Shown here: one piece after another, positions 43,445 through 53,300 of the stretch
How the letters are laid out: the number at the start of each line of letters is the position of its first letter
Position numbering within the stretch: position 1 is the stretch's first letter
NCBI GenBank assembly: GCA_965603075.1
Contig: CBFDBO010000017.1
Span: forward strand, 1 to 64,000
Origin: JABJOR01 sp965603075
GTDB lineage: Bacteria; Pseudomonadota; Alphaproteobacteria; Rhodospirillales; Casp-alpha2
Length of the DNA: 64,000 bases
Direction of reading: 5' to 3'
Translations under genes and position numbers: made by a program
The notes under the pieces: model-generated
The model's input: the letters and a program-made list of their open reading frames with translations, nothing else
The model's database searches: none
What the model was told of the DNA's origin: nothing

Positions 43445-44266
43445 TTATCCTTTATAGGAACTTAGAAAGCCCTGTAATAATTTTTGAACATTCTCGGTGG
43501 CGAGTTTTGCATTGGTTTGGGTTTGCTCATGGCTGAGTTTCGTCGGGCTCATCCCTGCCGCCAAATTGGTTATGATAGATAGCGCGCCAACCTTTAATCC
43601 GGCATGACGCGCCAAGATAACCTCAGGCACCGTGGACATGCCAACGGCGGTCGCCCCCAACAGGGTGATTGCCCGAATTTCGGCGGGTGTCTCAAAATGC
43701 GGTCCACAATGCCACCAATAGATGCCATTAAAGAGCGGTACGTTGGCGTCCTGGGCAACGGTTTCAAAAGTCTTCCGAATATCCGGATCATAGGCATCCG
43801 ATAAATCTACAAAACGATCATCTCCCTGCACGCCAAACAACGGTGATACACCCGTAAAGCTGATGTGGTCGGATAGTAACATAATACTGCCCGGTTCTGC
43901 GTCCGGGTTTGTACTGCCCGCCGCATTGGTCAGCAGCAAGGTTTCACACCCTATGGCTTTCAGGGTCTGAACGGGAACAGCCATAGCGTCAGCAGACCCG
44001 GTTTCATAATAATGCGCGCGGCCTTGCATGACGGCCACATCTGTAGCACCAACGCGACCAATAACAATTTGCCCCGCGTGTCCCGCCACACCCGCATGGG
44101 GAAACCCCGGCAAATCACCATATGAAATAATCACCGGATTTTCGATGGTGTCGGCAAAAGGACCCAACCCCGAACCCAAGATAATACCAACCTTAGGCGA
44201 AAATTCACCCATTCGGTTTTTGATAATGGCAGATGCTGCCGAAACGGTGCCAGATGTGTTAGCCAT
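43445..44266 (-). CDS. punA: purine-nucleoside phosphorylase
   Basis: A 273-residue trimeric-type phosphorylase that cleaves inosine, guanosine and their deoxy forms. GIILGSGLGPFAD (about 27-39) is the phosphate loop, MQGRAHYYETG (about 79-89) and LLTNAAGSTNPD (about 110-121) are typical, and ALGAxxVGMSTVPE-like ATAVGMSTVPEV (about 210-221) binds the base. It lies 8 bases after the aldehyde dehydrogenase gene. Confidence 0.93.
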   Translation of the reverse strand: MANTSGTVSAASAIIKNRMGEFSPKVGIILGSGLGPFADTIENPVIISYGDLPGFPHAGVAGHAGQIVIGRVGATDVAVMQGRAHYYETGSADAMAVPVQTLKAIGCETLLLTNAAGSTNPDAEPGSIMLLSDHISFTGVSPLFGVQGDDRFVDLSDAYDPDIRKTFETVAQDANVPLFNGIYWWHCGPHFETPAEIRAITLLGATAVGMSTVPEVILARHAGLKVGALSIITNLAAGMSPTKLSHEQTQTNAKLATENVQKLLQGFLSSYKG

Positions 44267-44274
44267 GATACGTA

Positions 44275-46665
44275 TTAATCTCCGTAAGGTATCCAGATGT
44301 TTTTAACTTCCGTTGCATGACGCAAAAATTCACGACCCTCGCCCTGCGCCCTATCATACCAATCACGGGCCATACCATTTCCGGTCCATGACCGTGTGAT
44401 GGTTGGGGTGCCGGCGGTCTCAATTTTAGTGCACAGATCAGCAGGGCCAAAGCACCACATTGCATCAACCTGATCATGTTCTGCCAAAGTATGAACGACA
44501 GCTTTATAGGATCCGGTGACAATGTTTACCACACCCCCCGGCACATCGGATGTCTCTAAAACCTGGTAAAAGTCTGTGGCTGATAAGGGATCAGTTTGAG
44601 ACGGGATCATGATCACCCGATTGCCCATGGCGATGTTGGGTGCCATGAGCGATATGAACCCCAGTAGGGGGCGGGCGTCTGGGCAGACAACGCCAACAAT
44701 GCCAACGGGTTCGTTCATGGCGAGGGCGACACCGCGCATAGGCGGCGTGTGAATGCGGCCTTCATATTTATCAGCCCACGCCCCGTAGCTAAATAACCGG
44801 GCGATAGAGGCGTCAACTTCACGGGTTGCATTCTTTGCTGATGCGCCCGTCATGGCGCTGATCCGGTTGGCAAATTCCTCCGAACGAGCAGACAGGTTTT
44901 CGGCTATATAATATAGAATTTGTGCGCGATTGTGGGGGGTGGTTTTGGACCAACCTTCTGCTTTGCGGGCCGCTTCTACGGCGTTTCGAATGTCTTTGCG
45001 GCTGCCGTCACCCACCAAACCCAGTTTCACACCGTTCGAGCTGATGACGGATAAAGAGTTTCCACCATCAGGACGGGCTTGTTTGCCGCCAATATAGAAT
45101 TTAGCGGTTTGATCAACAAAGGGTGAAGCTTTCGCGCCTGTTCCCTTGGCTGTACTAATCTTGCGTTTTGGAAATTTTTTCAGAGGTTTTAATTTAGATA
45201 AGTATGTTGGTTTTAAGTATTCATACATGCCTTCATGACCACCTTCGCGACCAAAGCCCGACTCGCGATATCCACCAAAACCAACGGCGGCGTCAAATTG
45301 GTTGGTACAGTTAACCCAGACCACACCCGCTTTCAGGGCGGGGGCCACATCCAACGCTCGATTGATATTCTCGCTCCAGATACTGGCGGCCAGCCCATAG
45401 CGTGTGTTGTTGGCAAGGGCGATGGCCTCATCTTGTGTGCGGAATGTCATGGCCGCTAAAACCGGGCCGAAGATTTCTTCTTGCGCGGCGAGATTAGAGC
45501 TCTCAACATCCGTTAATAATGTTGGGGGATAGTAACAGCCTTTTTTCGGACAAGATGCTTTTGATTGCCAAACCGTCGCCCCTTCTTTGGCGCTTTGTTT
45601 AACCAGGGCATCGATATTTTTTCGCTGGCTTTCGTCAACAATCGCTCCCATGTCCATGCATTTATCCAAGGGATCACCAACCCGCAAGGCCGCCATGCGG
45701 GCCTTAAGTTTTGTGATGAACCGCTCAGTAATGCTTTCTTGAACCAAAAGGCGCGAACCTGCGCAACAAACTTGCCCTTGATTAAACCAAATGGCATCGA
45801 CGACGCCTTCGATGGCGCTGTCCATATCACAATCATCAAACACGATGAAGGGAGATTTTCCCCCCAGTTCTAATGATAACGCCTTGCCCGACCCGGCGGT
45901 GCTTTTGCGGATAATACGACCAACCTCGGTTGATCCGGTAAAGGCAATTTTATGAACATCGGGATGAGCGACAAGCAACTTACCCGTCGCACCATCGCCC
46001 GTGATGATATTAACGACACCCTCTGGAATACCCGCTTCTTGGCACAGCTCCGCAAACATAAGGGCGGAAAGGCTGGTGAATTCGGCGGGTTTTAAGACGA
46101 CCGTGTTTCCAGCGGCAAGGGCAGGGGCGATTTTCCACGCCAACATAAGCAGGGGGAAATTCCAGGGGATAATTTGTCCGACCACACCGAGGGGGCTGTG
46201 ATCCGGGAACTCTTGATCCGATAATTGCGCCCATCCGGCGTGGTGATAAAAATGTCGAGCAACCAATGGGATATCAATGTCACGGCTTTCGCGAATGGGC
46301 TTGCCATTATCAAGGGTTTCAATAACCGATAAAATACGCGCGTGTTTTTGGACCAACCTAGCAAGGGCGTATAAATGTCTGGCACGGTCATGCCCGCTCA
46401 GAGCCGCCCATTTTTTGTGCGCCAATTGCGCGGCTTTGACGGCGGCATTAACATCTTTAGCACCGGCTTGTGACAGCGTGGCAAGCAATTCACCAGTGGC
46501 AGGATTATGGGTTTTGAAGGTTCTTTTAGAAGCGGGGGCCACCCACTTGCCGTGGACAAATAATCCGAATTTGTGGTCTGCGGCTTGTAACCAAGCGTCA
46601 GCCTCAGCCCGGCTTTCTGGGGCGGGTCCGTATTCCATGGTGTCTAAAATTTTAGCCACATTCAT
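44275..46665 (-). CDS. tandem aldehyde dehydrogenase of the deoxynucleoside operon
   Basis: A 796-residue protein with two aldehyde dehydrogenase modules. The first (about 30-495) is complete: the catalytic Cys is in NQGQVCCAGSR, the general base Glu in LELGGKSP and the NAD loop in FTGSTEVGR. The second (about 520-790) covers only the N-terminal part and lacks the Cys and Glu motifs, so it is probably structural or regulatory. Directly after deoC, it most likely oxidises the acetaldehyde released by deoxyribose-phosphate aldolase. Confidence 0.88.
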   Translation of the reverse strand: MNVAKILDTMEYGPAPESRAEADAWLQAADHKFGLFVHGKWVAPASKRTFKTHNPATGELLATLSQAGAKDVNAAVKAAQLAHKKWAALSGHDRARHLYALARLVQKHARILSVIETLDNGKPIRESRDIDIPLVARHFYHHAGWAQLSDQEFPDHSPLGVVGQIIPWNFPLLMLAWKIAPALAAGNTVVLKPAEFTSLSALMFAELCQEAGIPEGVVNIITGDGATGKLLVAHPDVHKIAFTGSTEVGRIIRKSTAGSGKALSLELGGKSPFIVFDDCDMDSAIEGVVDAIWFNQGQVCCAGSRLLVQESITERFITKLKARMAALRVGDPLDKCMDMGAIVDESQRKNIDALVKQSAKEGATVWQSKASCPKKGCYYPPTLLTDVESSNLAAQEEIFGPVLAAMTFRTQDEAIALANNTRYGLAASIWSENINRALDVAPALKAGVVWVNCTNQFDAAVGFGGYRESGFGREGGHEGMYEYLKPTYLSKLKPLKKFPKRKISTAKGTGAKASPFVDQTAKFYIGGKQARPDGGNSLSVISSNGVKLGLVGDGSRKDIRNAVEAARKAEGWSKTTPHNRAQILYYIAENLSARSEEFANRISAMTGASAKNATREVDASIARLFSYGAWADKYEGRIHTPPMRGVALAMNEPVGIVGVVCPDARPLLGFISLMAPNIAMGNRVIMIPSQTDPLSATDFYQVLETSDVPGGVVNIVTGSYKAVVHTLAEHDQVDAMWCFGPADLCTKIETAGTPTITRSWTGNGMARDWYDRAQGEGREFLRHATEVKNIWIPYGD

Positions 46666-46698
46666 TATCCTATTTATCCTACTTGTCTTATAGCGTGT

Positions 46699-47685
46699 TT
46701 ATGCGATTGGTTGACGGTGCGAGGCGGCGTAGCGTCCGGTAGCCGCATGTTCTAATTGCCGTTCGATATCGCCCATTAGGCTTGATGCGCCAAAGCGGAA
46801 TAATTCAGGTTCCAGCCATTCGCGACCAAGTTCTTCATTCATGAGGAATTGATAGACCAGCGCGTCTTTGGCAACGCTGATCCCACCGGCTGGTTTGTAG
46901 CCGACTTTGGATCCTGTGCGTTCTAGATAATCTCGAATCATCCGTACCATTACCAATGAGACGGGGATGGTCGCATTGACGGGTTCTTTCCCGGTCGAAG
47001 TCTTAATCACATCGGCCCCCGCCATCATGCAAACGGCGGATGCTTTTGCCACGGTGCGTAGGGTTTGAAGCTCACCCGTGGCGAGAATTGTTTTCATGTG
47101 CGCGGGGCCGCACGCTTCGCGGAAGGCTTGGACTTCTTCATAGAGCACTTTCCAATTTCCGTTTAATGCATGTTGGCGAGAAATCACGATGTCTATTTCG
47201 CTTGCACCCGCTTTAACGGATTGCTCGATTTCTTTAATTTTTAAGTTAAAAGGCGTTTGCCCTGCAGGGAACCCGGTGGAGACCACCGCAATGGGAATGT
47301 TAAACCCTTTGAGCGCGTCGACCGCTGTTTCTATCATTTCGTGATACACACAAACAGCCCCCGTGGTCAGTTTTAATTCCCCCATGCCAAGGGCTTCTAG
47401 GACATCACGACGGACCGGGTTGGTGGCTTTTGCACATAACCTTCGGACACGACCCGGTGTGTCATCGCCGGACAAAGTGGTTAAATCGATACAGGAAACA
47501 GCCTTAAGCAGCCAAGCAACTTGCCAGTCTTTCTTGACCGATCGACGCCCCGGCAAAGTTGCCGCGCGACGTTCTACAGCACTTTTATTGACCTGCAGGG
47601 TGGCCAGCCAATCGAGATCGAGTTCCATACCGGGATTTCGTTCTGACTCGAAGTCTTTTTTATTTCTTTTGGCGGCTTTGCTCAC
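46699..47685 (-). CDS. deoC: deoxyribose-phosphate aldolase
   Basis: A 328-residue class I aldolase that splits 2-deoxyribose-5-phosphate to glyceraldehyde-3-phosphate and acetaldehyde. The Schiff-base Lys is in ADVIKTSTGKEPVNAT, the partner Lys in KVGYKPAGGIS and the acid in ASEIDIVIS. It is of the long type with about 60 extra N-terminal residues, closer to eukaryotic DERA than to E. coli DeoC. The start is a GTG with AGGGA upstream. It heads the nucleoside operon. Confidence 0.95.
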   Translation of the reverse strand: MSKAAKRNKKDFESERNPGMELDLDWLATLQVNKSAVERRAATLPGRRSVKKDWQVAWLLKAVSCIDLTTLSGDDTPGRVRRLCAKATNPVRRDVLEALGMGELKLTTGAVCVYHEMIETAVDALKGFNIPIAVVSTGFPAGQTPFNLKIKEIEQSVKAGASEIDIVISRQHALNGNWKVLYEEVQAFREACGPAHMKTILATGELQTLRTVAKASAVCMMAGADVIKTSTGKEPVNATIPVSLVMVRMIRDYLERTGSKVGYKPAGGISVAKDALVYQFLMNEELGREWLEPELFRFGASSLMGDIERQLEHAATGRYAASHRQPIA

Positions 47686-47776
47686 GATCTAAGTCCCTGA
47701 TTTGTCATGATTTCCAAAACGGAAACAGACTATAAATTTGATCTTGTTTTAGGGAAGTGTCAATAGGTGAGAGGGG

Positions 47777-49756
47777 TTAAGCTTGTTTGACTTCGGATGG
47801 TATTTCTTGGATGGGGAATTTTATAAAAAATGTAGAACCTTTGCCAACTTCTGAGGTGAAGTCGATGGTACCGCCCATGGCTTCGGTAAGGATACGACAA
47901 ATAGATAACCCGAGGCCTGTCCCGCTATGGATGCGGGTGTCGGATGAGTCGATTTGTACAAATCGATCGAATATTTTATCACGGTGTTCAGGTGCAATAC
48001 CCATCCCGTAATCCCTTACATTGACTTGCACCGTGTCCGGATTTTTGATGACAGATATTTCGACCTTGCCGCCGGGATTGGAAAATTTAGCGGCATTGGA
48101 TAACAGGTTTCTCAAAATTTGCCCAAAGCGTTGTTCGTTTATATTTGCCCAAATAATTTCATCGCATTCGGTGCAAATAAACCGAACGTCCTTTGATTTT
48201 GCATAGTCTTGGTTTGTCTCGATTTCGATTTGCGTGATTTCATTAATATTGTAGGGGGCCAGGTCAATAGACATCATGCCGGACAAAGCTTTCTCGTAGT
48301 CCAACATATCATTAATTAAAACCATCAATGTTTCACTATTGCGGCTGGTGATATCAAGCAAGCTTAGTGCCTGTGGCGTTAGGTTTTCGGCCATGGTGCC
48401 CCGGATGAGACTGATACTGCCTTTGATAGAGGTAAGGGGGGTGCGAAGCTCATGGCTGATGGTCGCCAGAAATTCTGATTTGGCCTGACTGGCGGCTTCG
48501 GCAATTTCTTGTGCTTTTGATCTAAGTTGAACTTCTTGAACCAATTCCTGATTTGTTTCTCGTAATTCGCCGCTTCGTTCTTTTAATTCATTTGTCAATT
48601 GTTCCGTTTCGCGAAGATTACCTTCGTTGGTCTCGCTCATTTTTTTGAAAACGTTTGCCGCACTTGCCAGCTTGCCAATCTCGTCTTTACGCTCCAGACC
48701 GGGGATTTCCCCAACCTGTTTATGTTCAACCAGTTGCATGAACGTATCGGATATAGACTGGATGGGAGAAACAATACTTTTGCCAATAAAAAAGGTTAAT
48801 AGAATTCCGATCAGGATACTGAAGGTCATGGTTGTCGTCGTGATAGTCTGTGTTCGGATGATATCTTGGCTGGTTGTTTCGGTCAGTGTATTTAACCGAG
48901 CCAGCGTTGAGGCTTTTAATTTTGTGGATAGATTGCTGAATTCTGCGGCCTCTCCGGGAATGATAACATTGGTAAGGAACAAGTAGCCCCGTGTGGCTTG
49001 AATGGCTTGATTAAACCCGGTTTGGTATTTCGAAAGTAAAGATTGAAGCGAGATAATCATGGCCTGTGGTTTTGGGGCTTGTTCCGTTTTCTTCAATTCA
49101 GCGAGTATGCCTAAAGCTTGGCTCAGAGATTTTTTTGCACTGCGTTGAAAAGAAGAGTCTCGGTTCGCTAAGAATAATCCTGCGTCTGCTTGGGCGCGTA
49201 AAAAATGTTGCCGTACCGTGTCAAAAGACTCGTGTAGGGTTGAATTATTTATAGGGTCTAAATCGGCTGTCAGTTTAAAAAGGGCTACGCGAACTTTGCT
49301 GACCGCTTCTGGCATGGTTGAATTGATGTGGAGATCAAAACGTTGGCGGTCGGCAAATAATGAAATAATAGCTTCGTTATAATTCTTTAAAATGACGTCC
49401 ATGCGTGCCAATAAATCCGTTCGGTTTTGATCTTTATTATATTGGCGGATTTTGGCTAAGCCTTTTTCCATTTTTTCATAATTGGATAAAATCTTTTTCT
49501 CACCGGTTTTATGCCCTGTCTGGCTATAAACAAGAATGGAAGCATGTAAATCAACAATCTGATGATCAATTTCAAGAATGGCGGCGGATTCACCGCTAAC
49601 CCGGGCGTATTCGGTAAATGATTTTTGGGTGTTGTTTAAATTATTCCAACTGTAGAGCGACCCCGCGATAAACAGCATCAATAGCAAACCAAACCCAAAA
49701 CCCACGCGCAGCGAAATTTTTTGATTGCTTAAGGAGGGGAGAAAAGTTTTGAGCAC
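47777..49756 (-). CDS. membrane sensor histidine kinase
   Basis: A 659-residue kinase. A first helix (about 17-37), a long helical periplasmic sensor (about 38-305), a second helix (about 306-328), HAMP (about 330-385), a coiled coil, HisKA with the phospho-acceptor His in FLATISHELRTPLTSI (about 428-443), and an ATPase domain with NLLSNAAKFSNPGG, DYGMGIAP and GTGLGLSICR. No receiver domain and no response regulator are nearby. It starts 28 bases after the binding-protein stop, so that protein probably presents the signal. The start is a GTG. Confidence 0.9.
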   Translation of the reverse strand: MLKTFLPSLSNQKISLRVGFGFGLLLMLFIAGSLYSWNNLNNTQKSFTEYARVSGESAAILEIDHQIVDLHASILVYSQTGHKTGEKKILSNYEKMEKGLAKIRQYNKDQNRTDLLARMDVILKNYNEAIISLFADRQRFDLHINSTMPEAVSKVRVALFKLTADLDPINNSTLHESFDTVRQHFLRAQADAGLFLANRDSSFQRSAKKSLSQALGILAELKKTEQAPKPQAMIISLQSLLSKYQTGFNQAIQATRGYLFLTNVIIPGEAAEFSNLSTKLKASTLARLNTLTETTSQDIIRTQTITTTTMTFSILIGILLTFFIGKSIVSPIQSISDTFMQLVEHKQVGEIPGLERKDEIGKLASAANVFKKMSETNEGNLRETEQLTNELKERSGELRETNQELVQEVQLRSKAQEIAEAASQAKSEFLATISHELRTPLTSIKGSISLIRGTMAENLTPQALSLLDITSRNSETLMVLINDMLDYEKALSGMMSIDLAPYNINEITQIEIETNQDYAKSKDVRFICTECDEIIWANINEQRFGQILRNLLSNAAKFSNPGGKVEISVIKNPDTVQVNVRDYGMGIAPEHRDKIFDRFVQIDSSDTRIHSGTGLGLSICRILTEAMGGTIDFTSEVGKGSTFFIKFPIQEIPSEVKQA

Positions 49757-49784
49757 GTAAAAGGCCTATTGTAATAATGATTTA

Positions 49785-51074
49785 TTATGCTTGTAAGAAC
49801 TCGAACCAACGATCCAGAGAATAATCATAATTATCCATAACCGTATTCCAAATCGCGACGTTGCTGAAACGTTTTGTATACGAACCACCCGTCCGGGTTT
49901 CACCGGGGTGGACGGAAATATTACCATCGGTTCCTTTCAAGGGATTATTTGCACTTTTGCCATCATACCAATAGCCCCATTCGTCATTTGATAATAAAGG
50001 ACGAGAGCGTTCAGGGTTTGAAATGTAATAACCCTGACGCGCAATAAAGGCCCCGGCCCAACCATCAAGCCACCAATTCATATAATCATAGGCCGCGTCT
50101 TTAACGGCCCCGTCCGTCTTAACCGATAAGCACATCACCCCATGCCACGCACGGTAGCCTTCTTTGGGGGCGGCGTAGGTGATGGGGATGCCTAAGCCGT
50201 TTGCGGCTGAAACCCCCGGAGAAAACATGCTTTCTATGACCACACGATCATTTTGCAGGAAGTCGACGGACTGCGGAACTGAATTCCAGAAACCAGCAAA
50301 GTGCCCATTCTCTTTCTTCTCAATGAGGATTGAAAACAATTGGTCAATTTCATCGATGGTCATATTGCCCATATCACCAAATGTCATTAGGCCTTTTGCT
50401 TGAGCGGCTAAAGCGGCATCAAAAATACCGATGGAAGGCGCGTTTACGAGAGCGACCTTTCCTTTCCATTGATCATCTAGCAACCAGCTCCAACTTTCGG
50501 TCTCATAGGGAATGCCCTTTTTGACAAAGTTTGTATTGTAACCAAATGAGTCAACGTTATGCACATACGGTAAAAAACTGATGGTGTCTTGCGGGGTTGA
50601 ACCGAGGGTCTGATCATCTTGAACATACAGTAACTTATGAGGGGAATCACCAAGCCCTATTGTTGCACCCGGCACGACCTTGCCGGTTTTTGACAGATCA
50701 TTAATCTCCCCCCAATTCTTGATGCGGGTTTTATCAATGGGTTGAATGGCATGTGCTTGCCAGAGAATTTTAATGCTGTCCGACCATTGCTCGTAAATGT
50801 CAAAGCTCTCTGGCTTTGTCGACGCTTTTTGCAAAACAGCCGAGCTACCTTTGGGCTCGAAGTGAAGCTCAATGCCCAAGTCTTTCATGGCCCGCTCGCG
50901 GATTTCTTCTTGCAAGGTTACATGGGTACCGAGAACCCTGAGGGTTGGTGTTGTCTTTGCAAACACATAAGGGGATTTCATTACACTTACCGCGCCAACA
51001 ACACCTGCTAGAGCACTTTTTTTCAAAAATGATCGGCGTTTTGCATTAACACCAATGTTCTTCGGGCGTGCCAT
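49785..51074 (-). CDS. Tat-exported solute-binding protein (PotD/SBP_bac_8 type) without a transporter
   Basis: A 429-residue periplasmic binding protein. The N-terminus has a twin-arginine signal, KRRSFLKKSALAGVVGAVSV (about 13-32). The mature part has the extracellular solute-binding family 8 layout, closest in feel to polyamine/iron-type binders (e.g. LYVQDDQTLGSTPQDTISFLPYVH). The ATG at 51074 is preferred to the GTG one codon upstream; GAGGA precedes both. No permease or ATPase is near. It shares an operon with the kinase at 47777-49756, so sensing rather than import is likely. Confidence 0.85.
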   Translation of the reverse strand: MARPKNIGVNAKRRSFLKKSALAGVVGAVSVMKSPYVFAKTTPTLRVLGTHVTLQEEIRERAMKDLGIELHFEPKGSSAVLQKASTKPESFDIYEQWSDSIKILWQAHAIQPIDKTRIKNWGEINDLSKTGKVVPGATIGLGDSPHKLLYVQDDQTLGSTPQDTISFLPYVHNVDSFGYNTNFVKKGIPYETESWSWLLDDQWKGKVALVNAPSIGIFDAALAAQAKGLMTFGDMGNMTIDEIDQLFSILIEKKENGHFAGFWNSVPQSVDFLQNDRVVIESMFSPGVSAANGLGIPITYAAPKEGYRAWHGVMCLSVKTDGAVKDAAYDYMNWWLDGWAGAFIARQGYYISNPERSRPLLSNDEWGYWYDGKSANNPLKGTDGNISVHPGETRTGGSYTKRFSNVAIWNTVMDNYDYSLDRWFEFLQA

Positions 51075-51252
51075 CACGATAAATCCTCATAGTAAATGAT
51101 TTAAAATCATTGCTTCCAAATAAAGAAGTAATAATTTTATCATGGATATATGGGGAACATACAATAAAATGCACCTTACGTGCAATGAAAAATGCATATG
51201 TATGTATGATTGCGATGGGTTCTATGATGGACAGAAAGCGAGTCTGAAGGGA

Positions 51253-51756
51253 CTATAGAATAATCGTCGCCGTAAGGGCGGTATCCAAATCAACTTCATC
51301 AAGGTTATGTCCTTCTCCGCCCCGATCAACGATCAGAAAATCACTGGATTCTTCAAGGGTCAAAAGCGGGTGGTGCCATACCCCCCGATGGTAATTAACG
51401 CCTTGTTTTCCCGTGGCGCGAAAGACACGCAAATCTGTTGCAATCGGGTCAGTGCTGGCGTGCGCAACCACGACTAAATAGGGCCTATTATCCAGCGGAT
51501 AAAATGCCTGACTGGAAATCGGGTGGCGCTCCATCATGGTAATGGCGAGGGGGTATTGCCGTGGTCGCCCTCGGAAAATACTGATCAGGGGTCGCCCCAT
51601 CATTTCATTAACATCCACCGTGGCTAAATCATGGAACCGGTCTGTTGTGCCTTGATTAATGGGAAAGCTTACCGCGCCATCGGTTTCAATGACATCCCCA
51701 AAGGGGGCGAATGCCTCGCGTGTCAAGGGCTCTGGGTGCAGTTCAAGATTGTTCAT
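51253..51756 (-). CDS. allA: ureidoglycolate lyase
   Basis: A 167-residue cupin-fold enzyme that splits ureidoglycolate into glyoxylate and urea, the last step of this urate pathway. RGRPRQYPLAITMMERHPISSQAF (about 62-85) and NYHRGVWHHPLL (about 120-131) are characteristic. It overlaps the allantoicase gene as ATGA. Confidence 0.93.
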   Translation of the reverse strand: MNNLELHPEPLTREAFAPFGDVIETDGAVSFPINQGTTDRFHDLATVDVNEMMGRPLISIFRGRPRQYPLAITMMERHPISSQAFYPLDNRPYLVVVAHASTDPIATDLRVFRATGKQGVNYHRGVWHHPLLTLEESSDFLIVDRGGEGHNLDEVDLDTALTATIIL

Positions 51757-52760
51757 AAACTTGGTTTTCCATTAATCCGCAGACGGCTAACACCGCCATC
51801 GGGGTGAATGTTTAAACGAACATGGGTGATCTTGCCCAAGTCGTTGATAACAGTACGATCAAAAGTATGGATATTATCAGCCGATAATTTCTGCTCGCCC
51901 ATTAAAGTATCCCAAAACATGGATTGTGTAATCAGGGATGCATCGGTTGCGCTTTCCACACATGCGGCCTGAATTGAGCACCGATCCGGGAAGTTTCCCT
52001 TGAAATGACAAGTGTCTACTTCAATGCTGTCCACGGTCCCGGCGGCACCGAGAGCAACGATAATCCAGTCATTGCCCGGTTCACGACGTCGTCTGGTTTC
52101 CCAGCCATCGCCCATATTAACCCCACGTCCTTCGGCAAGAACCGCCCACACATCGCCGTAGTGCGCGTCATTATAAGCAACCACCCGACCGCCATAGCGC
52201 AAGGCCGATAATTCGTGGACTGTGTTGGCATCCATAGTCGACCAGTCCAATGTGGGTTGACCGTACAAACGCAGTCGAGCGACCCCGCCATCGGGTAGAA
52301 TATCTAACTTGATCCAATTCCAGGGTCCGCTATTTGTTATTTCTGTAAAGTGATGCGCGTCGGAACCCAGACTGAGGGGGGCAACAATTTCAGTCCATTG
52401 TGTGGTGTCATCCGGTTGAGTATCGCTGAGGCACGCTTTTATAGATGCCGCGGGCGGGAAGTTACCTGTGAAATGGCTGGTGTCGATATCTGCACCATAA
52501 ATGTGACCCGTCACGCCCAGCTTAATTAAACACCAATCATGGCCGCCATCGCGCCGACGACGGCTTTCCCAACCGTCCATCCATTTACCATGATCATCAA
52601 ATTTATCATCGATAAAGATAGCGGGGGCATCTTGTAACATGCGCGATTTATCAGCAAAAAAATCATCGGAACATGCGACAGCTGTGCTGCCCAACCGGGG
52701 GGAGGCTAGGTTGACGTTCGATAGGATGAATTCTGGTAAAGTATCTGTTGAGTCTGTCAA
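51753..52760 (-). CDS. alc: allantoicase
   Basis: A 335-residue enzyme that hydrolyses allantoate to ureidoglycolate and urea. It has the family's two similar halves, each with a WE(S/T)RRRR stretch (GWESRRRRDGGHDWCLIKLG near 64-83 and GWETRRRREPGNDWIIVALG near 218-237) and DTSHFTGNFPP / DTCHFKGNFPD. The start appears to be TTG at 52760; no ATG fits the conserved N-terminus. Confidence 0.93.
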   Translation of the reverse strand: MTDSTDTLPEFILSNVNLASPRLGSTAVACSDDFFADKSRMLQDAPAIFIDDKFDDHGKWMDGWESRRRRDGGHDWCLIKLGVTGHIYGADIDTSHFTGNFPPAASIKACLSDTQPDDTTQWTEIVAPLSLGSDAHHFTEITNSGPWNWIKLDILPDGGVARLRLYGQPTLDWSTMDANTVHELSALRYGGRVVAYNDAHYGDVWAVLAEGRGVNMGDGWETRRRREPGNDWIIVALGAAGTVDSIEVDTCHFKGNFPDRCSIQAACVESATDASLITQSMFWDTLMGEQKLSADNIHTFDRTVINDLGKITHVRLNIHPDGGVSRLRINGKPSL

Positions 52761-52778
52761 AATTTTATCTTTCGTGGG

Positions 52779-53300
52779 TTAATCGGACGCGAGATTATTA
52801 AGGCGCAAAAGTGCAATACGGTGGACCTGATCCAATGCCTCCCGAAATTCAGTTTCGGGGTCATTATTCATCCGGTGTTCAAAAATTTCCAGAATTTCAG
52901 TTCGGTGCCGCCCGGCGACCGCCAAAATAAACGGGAAAATATTTTTCTCTACATAGGCATCATTTAAGGTTTGAAAACGTTCAAACTCCTCCGGGGTACA
53001 GGCATCTAAACCCGCCCCAGCTTGCTCGGAGGTGGACTCGTGCGTGAGCGCGCCCGTGGTTGCAAGCTTACCGGCTAAATCAGGGTGCGCGCACAATAAA
53101 TCCATCTGGGCCAACCGCCCGGCGGCTTCGACGTGTTTTTGCATGATAGCGGAAAGACCTTCTGGGGTATCGGCGCTTTCGACCAGTTCATCATCGAAGG
53201 CCTGCTCGGCGATCCACGGCGAATGTTCATAAACGCCCCCAAAGGTACGAACAAACTCAACCTTATTTAAGGTCGATGGTGCGGTTGAAAAGGTTGTCAT
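52779..53300 (-). CDS. uraD: OHCU decarboxylase
   Basis: A 173-residue enzyme that decarboxylates 2-oxo-4-hydroxy-4-carboxy-5-ureidoimidazoline to S-allantoin. CAHPDLAGKL, the catalytic-His motif, and STSEQAGAGLD follow each other near residues 70-95, with FPFILAVAGRHRTEIL near 120-135. The ATG at 53300 has AGGAGG 6 bases upstream and overlaps the puuE stop (ATGA), so the longer frame to 53348 is rejected. Confidence 0.92.
   Translation of the reverse strand: MTTFSTAPSTLNKVEFVRTFGGVYEHSPWIAEQAFDDELVESADTPEGLSAIMQKHVEAAGRLAQMDLLCAHPDLAGKLATTGALTHESTSEQAGAGLDACTPEEFERFQTLNDAYVEKNIFPFILAVAGRHRTEILEIFEHRMNNDPETEFREALDQVHRIALLRLNNLASD

Noticed and set aside
47731..47763. candidate deoC promoter with a perfect TTGACA on the reverse strand (47763-47758)
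   Set aside because: The only fair -10 boxes are either poor matches at 17 bases or too far away (over 20 bases).
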